From: Propionibacteriaceae bacterium AM104-82
Lineage (GTDB): Bacteria; Actinomycetota; Actinomycetes; Propionibacteriales; Propionibacteriaceae
Length of the DNA stretch: 43,129 nt
Reading direction: 5' to 3'
Assembly: GCA_027658995.1 (NCBI GenBank)
Contig: JAQDQK010000027.1
Span: 1-43,129 of the forward strand
Shown here one piece after another: positions 1 through 7,487 of the stretch. Below the pieces are notes generated by a model. It was not told the DNA's origin. It saw nothing but the letters and a program-made list of their open reading frames with translations, and searched no databases. Positions within the stretch are counted from its first letter, which is position 1. Each line of letters starts with the position of its first letter. The position numbers were made by a program, and so were the translations under genes.

Positions 1-371
1 CACGTCACCAGGGCCGTCCGAGATCCTGCCCCATCACCCACCGCCTTCTGTGAAGAGCCCGCAATGAGCTGGACGCCTTCTACCCATGAGACGCGGGGCG
101 GTTGCAGGCTGGGCAGCAGCGGCGGTCGTGCTGCCTCGTCCGCCCACCCGCGCGAGTCTCAACCGGGCTCCCACATGCCCGAGGCTCCGCACCGGCGAGC
201 GTGACCTTCGCCCATCGCGGACCTGTCAGGTAAGAGGCGGACTAGACTCCAGGTGAATGTCGCCGCTTGTCAGGTTCACGCTCGCGCCGTAGATAACGAC
301 CAGCAACCCGTCGCGAGGCTGCCGCTTTGAGCACGTATCCGGACGCATCGAGGGCAAGGAAGGGCGAACCG
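1..371. other. Intergenic stretch, no gene seen
   Basis: No open frame here has the codon pattern of the neighbouring genes or a convincing ribosome binding site. The window edge may cut off whatever lies to the left. A TAGACT box at 243-248 could be a -10 element for the small membrane protein that starts at 372, but I see no good -35 partner. Confidence 0.5.
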
Positions 372-686
372 ATGATCGATCCGATGGACTTCGACCCGAT
401 GGACGCGCGGACCGCGAGGAATATCAAGATCGTGGTGTCCACTGTTATCGCCTCACTGTGGGCGTTCTTCCTCTACATCCAGGTGGTCCTCTCGACTCGC
501 TTCTTCCCAAGTACCGAGACGCCGAACCCTGGCGGAGTGAGCATTGCCGTGGGAGTGCTGGTCATCGCTGTCAGTTTCGTGGTGGCCGCAGCAACGGTTT
601 GGTTCACTCGGCGCCTCCCGGCGGGTTTCATCGCCGTGATACACATCCTGGTGATGATCGTGCTCCTCGCCGTCACCTGGGTCTGA
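372..686 (+). CDS. Small three-helix membrane protein, unknown function
   Basis: A 104-residue protein that I do not recognise. I chose the ATG at 372 over the in-frame TTG at 327 because a GGAAGGG ribosome binding site lies a few bases upstream of 372. The N-terminus is acidic and Met/Asp-rich (MIDPMDFDPMDA), followed by hydrophobic segments at about residues 17-40, 57-77 and 85-104, so it should be an integral membrane protein with little outside the bilayer. An Arg-Arg pair between helices 2 and 3 suggests a cytoplasmic loop. It stands alone, with no operon partner in the window. The function is unknown. Confidence 0.6.
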   Translation: MIDPMDFDPMDARTARNIKIVVSTVIASLWAFFLYIQVVLSTRFFPSTETPNPGGVSIAVGVLVIAVSFVVAAATVWFTRRLPAGFIAVIHILVMIVLLAVTWV

Positions 687-982
687 CTGTTCTGGACGGC
701 GACCGGCTCTGCCCAGTTCCCGCCAAACCCCCTCGACAGAGCGCACCCGTCGCCGGCAGAACCTCAGCGAGGTCCCGACCAGCGACGTGAACCCCTTCAT
801 GTCCGTCCTCAGCGCAACCGCGATTGGGACCTCAGTGCGTTGCTTCTGCGGAAGCGGGTTAATCAGGCGCCCAACACAAGTCACTGCAGAGTTTCCGCGA
901 AGTGGCCTGTAGCTGCGGCGTTCTCCAGCGCCTGAGGACAGCCTCAGCCAGCACCCCCACTGTTACCTCGAAACCAGCCTCA
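687..982. other. Intergenic stretch, no gene seen
   Basis: About 300 bp without a credible gene. Open frames on both strands are Arg/Pro-rich and look like non-coding frames of GC-rich DNA. I see no strong hairpin or repeat. Confidence 0.45.
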
Positions 983-994
983 TAGCATCGCCGC
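983..994 (+). promoter_or_regulatory. Candidate leaderless -10 box
   Basis: TAGCAT at 983-988 ends 6 nt before the ATG at 995. That is the spacing expected when transcription starts at the first base of the start codon. There is no Shine-Dalgarno sequence upstream of this ATG. The -35 region (CTGTTA at 960-965, 17 bp spacer) is weak. Confidence 0.35.
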
Positions 995-1273
995 ATGACG
1001 AATCAGCAAATGGGTGGTCCCGGCTACCGACAAGGCCAGAACGAGCCCGGCCAGTATCAGGGTTCGCCCTACCAGCAGCCGATGCAGCCACCGACCATCA
1101 TCGTGAACAACACGGCTTCTGCCAGCGCTGCCGCGGGAGCCCGCTCAGGCTACGGATTCCGTCGTCGGCAGAGCCTCATGGTGCACACCGTCTTGTTCTT
1201 CACCACCGCAGGGCTCGGAAACATCGTCTATGGCTGGTACATCTGGGACTGGAACCGCAGGCACGGCATGTAG
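995..1273 (+). CDS. Small Gln/Pro/Gly-rich protein with hydrophobic C-terminus
   Basis: A 92-residue protein. Residues 1-37 are rich in Gln, Pro, Gly and Tyr and look disordered. A basic patch (FRRRQ) is followed by a hydrophobic stretch at about residues 62-84 that could span the membrane once, and the protein ends in WNRRHGM. This layout, a low-complexity QPG head plus a short hydrophobic tail, occurs in many small actinobacterial membrane proteins, but I cannot name a family. The start has no ribosome binding site and instead lies 6 nt after a -10-like box, so it may be translated from a leaderless mRNA. The function is unknown. Confidence 0.55.
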   Translation: MTNQQMGGPGYRQGQNEPGQYQGSPYQQPMQPPTIIVNNTASASAAAGARSGYGFRRRQSLMVHTVLFFTTAGLGNIVYGWYIWDWNRRHGM

Positions 1274-1369
1274 TTCCCACTCCCGCGACTGTCGCGCCTT
1301 TGTTCGCGCCCTGGGTCTGACGTGGGGCCGCGTCGACGCTGTCTCCATGGAACGACTCCCCCGGAGTCG

Positions 1370-1942
1370 CTACCTTCCGGAGGCCAACTCCGCGCACTCG
1401 GCCAGGGTCGGGAAGCGGGTGGGCCAAGCGTCGAGGGAGACGCAGATCTGCGGGGTTCCCGCGGCGCTCTGCGTGACGATCTCGGTAGAGTGGGTGTGGC
1501 CGTGGATCAGGGGCGTGCCGAGGTCGCGGAGCCGCCACTGGGTGTGTCGCTCCTCCTCTGTGTGGTCGCCGTCGTACGGGAAGTGGGAGAGCAGCAGACT
1601 CAGGCCCGGATGCCTGAGCTTCGCGGCCAACTGGATGGTCTCGAAGGCCTCCTCGTACGGGCCGAGGTGGGCGTGGGCGTTGCGGTGCAGCGGATGCGGG
1701 CGATCGTGGTTGCCGAGCACCAGGTGCTTTACGCCAGGCCAGGTGGCGATCCGGCGCAGATGCGCTCGCCTGTCCCCCATCGCGACGTCGCCGAGCAGCC
1801 AGACGTGGTCCTCGGGTCCCACCTGCCGGTGCCAGCGCTCTGCGAGCCGGTCGTCGTGCTCGACGGCGTCGGCGAACCCGCGCAGGCGCGCGACCATGTC
1901 GTGGCCGAGGTGGGTATCGGCGATCAGAAAGGTCGCAGGCAT
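1370..1942 (-). CDS. Calcineurin-like metallophosphoesterase
   Basis: A 190-residue metal-dependent phosphoesterase. All the usual metal-ligand motifs of the calcineurin-like superfamily are present in order: DTHLGH near the N-terminus, GDVAMG, GNHDRP, a LSHFP histidine, and GHTHS near the C-terminus. The start at 1942 was chosen because GAGAGGAG lies just upstream, and a longer frame upstream has no such site. The compact size resembles the YfcE/MJ0936-like phosphodiesterases, and some phage and bacterial homologues of this size act on nucleotides or RNA ends. The substrate cannot be told from sequence. It is transcribed in the same direction as the yrdB-like gene upstream but about 110 bp away, so it is probably a separate unit. 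Confidence 0.85.
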   Translation of the reverse strand: MPATFLIADTHLGHDMVARLRGFADAVEHDDRLAERWHRQVGPEDHVWLLGDVAMGDRRAHLRRIATWPGVKHLVLGNHDRPHPLHRNAHAHLGPYEEAFETIQLAAKLRHPGLSLLLSHFPYDGDHTEEERHTQWRLRDLGTPLIHGHTHSTEIVTQSAAGTPQICVSLDAWPTRFPTLAECAELASGR

Positions 1943-2053
1943 CTGAATCTCCTCTCGGCCGGTGCCGGATCGGGGCGACCTCGCGCGGGCGTGCATCGAA
2001 TTAATTGATTAATTGCGGCGATCCCGAACGGGTCTGGGCGTTGTAGTCAGACC

Positions 2054-2443
2054 CTAGTGGTCGCGCCGTTGCTCAAGCAGTGCCAGTGCGACCCGGTGGA
2101 GGACCCACAGGCCAGCCCCCGTCAGGCCGACGACGGGCATCCCGACCGCGCCCAATCCGATCCCGGCGCCGACGAACAGCGCGGCCTCGATCGCCAAGCC
2201 GGCCCCGGCAGGAAGCGCGACCTTGGCCTTGGGCGAGAGCAGCAGGCCCCAGAGCGTCGCGACGGCGACCACCGCGACGGCGGCGGCGACCCAACCCCAC
2301 GGGCCGGGAATCAGCCTCGTCACGACGACGGCGACGCCAGCCAGCATCGCCAACTCCAGGACGAAGCGCACCGTGAGGACGACGCCGCGCAGCACCGTCC
2401 GGGCGTCGCGGCCGTCAGTCGGGGCGTCGGGTTGCGTGCTCAT
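2054..2443 (-). CDS. YrdB/DUF2568-like membrane protein
   Basis: A 129-residue protein with four hydrophobic helices (about residues 22-43, 50-70, 78-98 and 100-122). It matches the size and layout of the YrdB/DUF2568 family, including the RFVLELAMLAG start of helix 1 and a WGLLLSPKA loop after helix 2. Members are integral membrane proteins of unknown function. It lies 25 bp downstream of the TetR gene on the same strand and is probably its co-transcribed partner, possibly its regulatory target. Confidence 0.75.
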   Translation of the reverse strand: MSTQPDAPTDGRDARTVLRGVVLTVRFVLELAMLAGVAVVVTRLIPGPWGWVAAAVAVVAVATLWGLLLSPKAKVALPAGAGLAIEAALFVGAGIGLGAVGMPVVGLTGAGLWVLHRVALALLEQRRDH

Positions 2444-2468
2444 GGGCGCATTCTGGCCGACGGCGCGT

Positions 2469-3059
2469 TCACCCCTCCCGAGGCAGGTACAGCGGCAGCA
2501 GCACCTCGTCGACGATCTCGCCGACCAGTTCGGGCGAAAGCGGCCCGCCGTCGAACAGGAACCGGTGCCGCAGCAGGGCCACCCCGACCTCGAGCCTGAG
2601 CGGCGCCAGGGCCCCGGCGGGTGCCTCCCCGCGCGAGACGGCCCGGGCGACCACCTCCCGCATCAGCGCCGCGTGCCTGCCGCTGGTGGTGGCGCGCAGT
2701 TGGCGTAACCGGTCGACGTCGGGGAGCGCCTCGGCCAGCAGGGCGCGCATGGCCTCCCCCGCGACGCCGTCGAGCGCCCGTGCGACCAGGGTGAGCGCGG
2801 AGACCAGGTCGCCCCGCAGTTCGCCGGTGTCTGGCAGATCGGCGGGCGCAGGGGCGATGTGGCGCACGCAGTCGATCACGAGGTCTGCCCGGCTCGGCCA
2901 TCTGCGGTACAGCGAGGCCTTGCTGGCGCCCGCCCGGCGGGCTACTGCCTCCATGGTGAGGGCCGCGTAGCCGTGCTCGCTCAACTCGTCGAGCGTCGCG
3001 GCGCGGATCGCCGCGAGCAGGGCCTCGCCGCGCCTGCGCTGCCGGGCCGCGTCAGGCAT
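2469..3059 (-). CDS. TetR/AcrR-family transcriptional regulator
   Basis: A 196-residue regulator. The N-terminal TetR DNA-binding domain (about residues 10-60) is clear: LSEHGYAALTMEAVARRAG then SKASLYRRWPSRADL, the usual helix-turn-helix with the LYRRWPSR motif. The remainder is a TetR_C-type ligand-binding region of about 130 residues. I chose the ATG at 3059. It overlaps the last 8 bp of the upstream phosphotransferase gene, pointing to translational coupling. By context it would sense a small molecule and control the phosphotransferase-tetR-yrdB unit. If the upstream gene is truly broken, this regulator may be what remains of a decaying module. Confidence 0.85.
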   Translation of the reverse strand: MPDAARQRRRGEALLAAIRAATLDELSEHGYAALTMEAVARRAGASKASLYRRWPSRADLVIDCVRHIAPAPADLPDTGELRGDLVSALTLVARALDGVAGEAMRALLAEALPDVDRLRQLRATTSGRHAALMREVVARAVSRGEAPAGALAPLRLEVGVALLRHRFLFDGGPLSPELVGEIVDEVLLPLYLPREG

Positions 3060-5426
3060 GCCCGTCGCCGCTGGTGACGACGCCCAGCGACCCGTTGGCG
3101 GTGACGAGTTGCCCGTCACGGATCGTGGCGGTGCCGTTTCCGGTGCCCATGATCGCGGGCAGCCCGTATTCACGGGCGACGATCGCCGCGTGCGAGGCCA
3201 TCGAACCGGTGTCGACGACGACCGCCGAGGCCCGCGCGAAGAGCGGAGTCCATGTCGGGTTCGTGTACGGGCACACCAGGATCTCGCCCTCGCCGAGGCG
3301 GTCGAACTCGTCGGAGCCGGTGACGATCCGGGCGACGCCCGTGACGGTGCCCGCGCCGGCCGGGGTGCCGCTGGCGATGGCGCCCTTGGCCGTGTGGCCG
3401 AAGATCTGACGGGTGTCGATCATCGGGACGCCCCTCAACTCCGCGCGACGGGCGCTCCGGCGTGCGACCGCGTCGCGGAGTCCCTGCACCTCCTCCGGGC
3501 CAAGACCCTCCGGGTCGCGGATCGCGGTGACCTCCTCCCACACCAACTGGAAGACCTCAGACGGATCGTCCAGCACCCCGACCCCCCGCAGTCGAGCACC
3601 GATCTCCAGCAGCGACCGGCGAAGAGGCGGCAGCACTGCCGTGAAGTAGAAGTGGGTGTCCTCCCGGAACGCGACGCCCTCCCGTGCCGCGTCGATCCAC
3701 CGGCCCACCGCCTTTGAGGCGCCGGTCAGCCGCAGCAGTGGGTGCCTGAGCAGCGCCGCGCGGGCCGCCTCGGACCTCGCAGTCGCGGCTGGCTCGGCTT
3801 CGCCTGCGAGGGACAACACGAGGCCGAGGACGATGTCGCGGGACTCCCCCAGCGTCGGCTGGCTGATCAGCAGCGGCGAGACCGTCTCGCGCCGACCGTA
3901 CTCGCGAAGGTACGCCGCGACGCGTCCCCTCAGGCCTGCGAGGTCGTCGTCGCCGTCCAGGGCGGCCGCGAGGTCTGCGGGGTCGGAGATCACGGCGAGT
4001 CGCGGTTCGTCCCGCACCTCCCTGGCCAGGGCACGCAGGCCGTCGTTGGCGTCCTCGGTGCGCCTCCCAGCAGGTCCGCGAGATTGCGGCGCTGTCCGAG
4101 CAGCGTGACCACGACGCCCGCGCGAATCAGCGAGGCCCCTGCGCGGGGCAGGTAGTCGATCCGCAGGTCCCGGCAGAAGTCCTGCGCGTGGAGGGCACGG
4201 TTGGGCACCTCCAACAGTTCGACCCATGGCAGCGCCGTGAGGTCGAGCGCCTCGATCCGGTCGATCTCGGCCAGGAATGCCGCCTGACGCGGATCGTCGC
4301 GCCACCGCTGCGGCCTGAATCGGAGCGCATTGCGCAGCGCCCGGAAGGCACCGGGCAGCACGCGAAGGGTCGGCCGCGGCATCGACGGCACGATGGCGAC
4401 CGCGACGCCGTCCTCCGCCCGTACGACGTCGCGGAACACCCCCTCAATGCCGTAGCGATGCGCGATCTCCGACATCATGCGCGCGGCCCCGCGGTCGACG
4501 CTGGTGGTCACGTCCATTGGATAGGGCCGGATCGGCAGGTATTCGGTCAGGATGGCGCCCTGGACGCGCTGGATCGGGTTCAGCGTCACGGGCGGAGGGG
4601 GCAGCGCCGTCATGGGACGCGCCTGCAGGATCCAGGGCCGATCGCCCACCAGCGCCCACTCGATGTCCTGAGGGCCGCCGAAGTGATCGGCGATCAGCCT
4701 GCCGTGCAGCGCAAGGTTGGCCAGGTTGGCCTCCCCGAGCAGCGCCTCTCGGCTGGGGCCCTCGACGGGCCTTCCGGAGCGGTCGAGGACGTGATGCTCC
4801 GGCGTCACCTCACCGGAGACGAGCGCCTCGCCGAGGCCCGCGACGGCGTCGATGACCGTGATGCCCCGATCGCCGGTGACGGGGTCCGCGGTGAACATCA
4901 CGCCCGCGACGTCGGCCTCGACCATGGCCTGAACGACGACGGCCATCCGAACGTCGGCAGCAGGCACCCGCCGCTCGCGCCGGTACGCCACGGCCCGGTC
5001 GGTGAACAGCGAGGCCCAGCACCGCACGACGGCATCCAGCACGTCGTCCTCGCCCTCGACGCCGAGGAAGGTGTCCTGTTGGCCCGCGAAGGCGGCGCCG
5101 GGCAGGTCTTCGGCGGTCGCGCTGGAACGCACCGCGACCCGCCCCGACCCGATCCCCCGGTAGGCGTCGACGACCGCGGCACCCACCTCCGCGGGCATGC
5201 CCTCCCCCAGAACGGCGTCGCGCAGCGTCTCCGGACTCGCGTCCTGGGCGAGCAGTGCGGCGAGGTCGGCACGCTCTGCGACCCGTCGGAACGCATCGGT
5301 GGTGACGGCGAAACCAGGCGGCACCGGAAGCCCGGCGGCGAGCAGTTCGCCGAGGTTGGCCGCCTTGCCGCCGACGCCCGACAGGTCGGTCGCCGTGAGG
5401 TCCTCGAGGGGCGAGACGAGACGCAT
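3052..5426 (-). pseudogene. PEP/pyruvate-binding phosphotransferase, frameshifted
   Basis: One gene of about 790 codons read in two frames. The first part (5426 down to about 4065) has the PPDK N-terminal ATP-grasp domain: GGKAANLGEL near residue 20, RSSATAEDLPGAAFAGQQDT around 100-120, and FTADPVTG. The second part (about 4066 to 3052) resumes at RTEDANDGLRALAREV and ends with the PEP-utilising swivel domain, with the phospho-His motif SHAAIVARE. The frame changes at CTGGGAGGCGCACC (4057-4070), where adding one G restores one frame. The start at 5426 has GGGAGGAA upstream. The architecture matches PEP synthase-like proteins and rifampicin phosphotransferases, so the substrate is open. It heads a unit with tetR and yrdB. 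A real mutation, a sequencing error, or programmed shifting would each explain the break. Confidence 0.8.
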
Positions 5427-5582
5427 CCGGTTCCTCCCAGCCGGGCGGCCACAGCGCCACCCTTACGAAACGCAGCGTATCTTATTTGGGTCGGGTCGCA
5501 TCCATACCGCAGCGACAAACTTGAGTGCCCAACACCGTGTGGCAAGCTTGGCACGGTCGCCGAACACGCAGGAGGTGGGGCC

Positions 5583-7484
5583 ATGGCCGACAACGTCGGG
5601 CGCCGAGGCACACCCTCCGATGACGGCGACGCGTTCGATGCTGTGCCGCCCTTCGCCGGTCGGCGTGGCTCCGCCGGCCGCGGCTACGAGGCCGACGACC
5701 AGCCCGACGCACCGCCGTCGCGACGCGGGGGACGCTTCGCCGACGACGAGCACGACCCCGCTCCCTCCTCCCCCGGACGCTTCGCCCGGACCTCAGGCCG
5801 CTTCGCCGAGCGCCAGGACGACGGCCCCGACGACGAGCAGGACGCGGCCCCGACGCGCGGTGGCCGGTTCGCCGCATCAGAGAAGCCCACGGGCCGATTC
5901 GCCCGGTTCGATGAAGACGACGCCGACGAGCCGACCGGACGCTTCGCGCTTGACGATCCCGACGACGAGCCGACGGGCAGGTTCGCCCTGCCAAGCGGTG
6001 ACGACGAGCCCACCGGCCGCTTCGCCTGGAGGCCGGCCGACGCCGACGACGCTGTCAATGACACCGCTGACGAGGACGAACCCACGGGTCGGTTCGCGCT
6101 GCCATCCCACACCTCCACGGATCCCGGCGACCAGGGCCCCCGCAACCAGGAACCGGGCGACGAGGAAGATGAGCCAGCAAGCGACGAGCCCACCGGACGC
6201 TTCGCCCGCCTCGACGACTCCCCCGAGCCGCCGGCACCCGGACACGGTGCCCGCTTCACCGTCGACCGTCCCAAGGCCCCCGAGCCGGAGGCCGATGCCC
6301 CCGCCGCGCGGCCGATGCCCTCGACGATCACTCCCCTCCCTCGGATCTCTGATGAGCCCACGAGCCCCGTGCCTGCGCGGCCCGATCCGAAGGTGCAGCC
6401 CCCGCTCAGCGGCCTGACGCCCCCCGAGGTGACGTTCACCCCGGAGCCGCCCGCGGCCGAGCCGACGCCGCCGGTACCCGTCACGCCCGACGCGCAGGCC
6501 AGCCCCGCGCTGTTCGACTGGGAGGACCTGCGCCCCCGCACGACCACCTCCACGGCGATGGCGAGCCCCGAGACGCCCAAGTCCGCCCCGGTCAGCCCCG
6601 CGGAGGCCACCGATGTCGACCGGGCTCCCGCCGAGGTGCCCTGGACGCCGGCGCCTGCCGCCGAGCCGACCGACGCCGCCGAACCCACGGCGACCGGCGG
6701 CGGAGCAAGGCACCGCTCCCCGCTGCCTCCCGCGGACGACGAGGACCCCCGCCGCCGCTGGTACGCGCTGGGTGCGCTTGCGGTCGTGCTCGCCCTGATC
6801 GTGGGGGTGCTGTTCTTCGTGCTCCGCCCGGGCGCCGAGCAGGCCAACCCCGGACCAACGCCCACCGCGGCGACCGACGGTCCCTCACCGTCAACGGGTG
6901 CGACGCCCGCCACCTCGACCACCCCCAGCGCCTCGACGCAGCCGTCGGCGACCCCGTCGCCCACCATGACGCCGACGCCCACCCCGACCACGCCGGCCCC
7001 GCTGATCCTCGACCTCGGCGACGCGAAGGTGACGGTCCTGCCGACCTGGCAGCTCTACGCCGACGAGAAGGTCCAGGACGACCGGCGCCTCGTCAGGCTC
7101 AAGCACCTCGAGACCGACATCCGCATCCAGATCGTGACGCTGACCTCCATCGACGGCGACCTGGACACCGCATGCAGCGACCTGATGGCCGAGCAGCGCC
7201 AGACCTACAGCGACGTCGTGCTGTCCGAGACCGTCTCGGTCGCCGTCGGCGACGGAGCCTCCGGCGTCGCGTGCGGGTTCACGGGCACCCGCACCAGCGA
7301 CGACGTGGCCATGAAGGTCGACTTCACGATCGTGCGCCGCGACGCGGACCAGAAGTCGATCGTCTTCCGCGACACCGTCCCGCAGTCGGTACCTGCCGAC
7401 GCGCCGGCGCGCGCTGAGCTGGCCACCATGGAGTGCGGCGCCGCCGACACGTTCGGCGTCGCCATCAAGCAGTGCGCCGGGTAG
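5583..7484 (+). CDS. PTGRFA-repeat, single-pass membrane protein
   Basis: A 633-residue protein that I do not recognise. The ATG at 5583 has AGGAGGTGG upstream. Residues 1-215 are acidic and disordered, and carry GRFA motifs ten times, six as PTGRFA, usually behind Asp/Glu runs (DDEPTGRFAL, DEDEPTGRFA), plus one degenerate GARFT. Residues 215-380 are Pro/Ala/Glu-rich. One membrane helix follows at about 395-420 (WYALGALAVVLALIVGVLFF) just after RRR, giving a cytoplasmic N-terminus. Then come a Pro/Thr/Ser linker and a C-terminal domain of about 155 residues (LGDAKVTVLPTWQL onward) with three Cys, presumably extracellular. Repeated short motifs on a cytoplasmic tail suggest a multivalent scaffold, but that is inference. 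It ends 3 bp from the convergent phosphofructokinase gene. Confidence 0.8.
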   Translation: MADNVGRRGTPSDDGDAFDAVPPFAGRRGSAGRGYEADDQPDAPPSRRGGRFADDEHDPAPSSPGRFARTSGRFAERQDDGPDDEQDAAPTRGGRFAASEKPTGRFARFDEDDADEPTGRFALDDPDDEPTGRFALPSGDDEPTGRFAWRPADADDAVNDTADEDEPTGRFALPSHTSTDPGDQGPRNQEPGDEEDEPASDEPTGRFARLDDSPEPPAPGHGARFTVDRPKAPEPEADAPAARPMPSTITPLPRISDEPTSPVPARPDPKVQPPLSGLTPPEVTFTPEPPAAEPTPPVPVTPDAQASPALFDWEDLRPRTTTSTAMASPETPKSAPVSPAEATDVDRAPAEVPWTPAPAAEPTDAAEPTATGGGARHRSPLPPADDEDPRRRWYALGALAVVLALIVGVLFFVLRPGAEQANPGPTPTAATDGPSPSTGATPATSTTPSASTQPSATPSPTMTPTPTPTTPAPLILDLGDAKVTVLPTWQLYADEKVQDDRRLVRLKHLETDIRIQIVTLTSIDGDLDTACSDLMAEQRQTYSDVVLSETVSVAVGDGASGVACGFTGTRTSDDVAMKVDFTIVRRDADQKSIVFRDTVPQSVPADAPARAELATMECGAADTFGVAIKQCAG

Positions 7485-7487
7485 CGG

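Noticed and set aside
4188..5582. A long open + frame running into the GRFA-repeat protein
   Set aside because: It is the antisense of the phosphotransferase gene. The real start at 5583 has AGGAGG and matches the change in composition.
5427..5582. Rifamycin-associated element upstream of the phosphotransferase
   Set aside because: The near-palindrome around GGCAAGCTTGGC is not a match to the element I remember and its arms do not pair properly, so a rifampicin phosphotransferase role is not supported by it.
5684..6991. A 435-codon open frame on the minus strand
   Set aside because: It is the antisense of the PTGRFA-repeat gene and is a Gly/Ser/Val low-complexity string caused by that gene's repeats.
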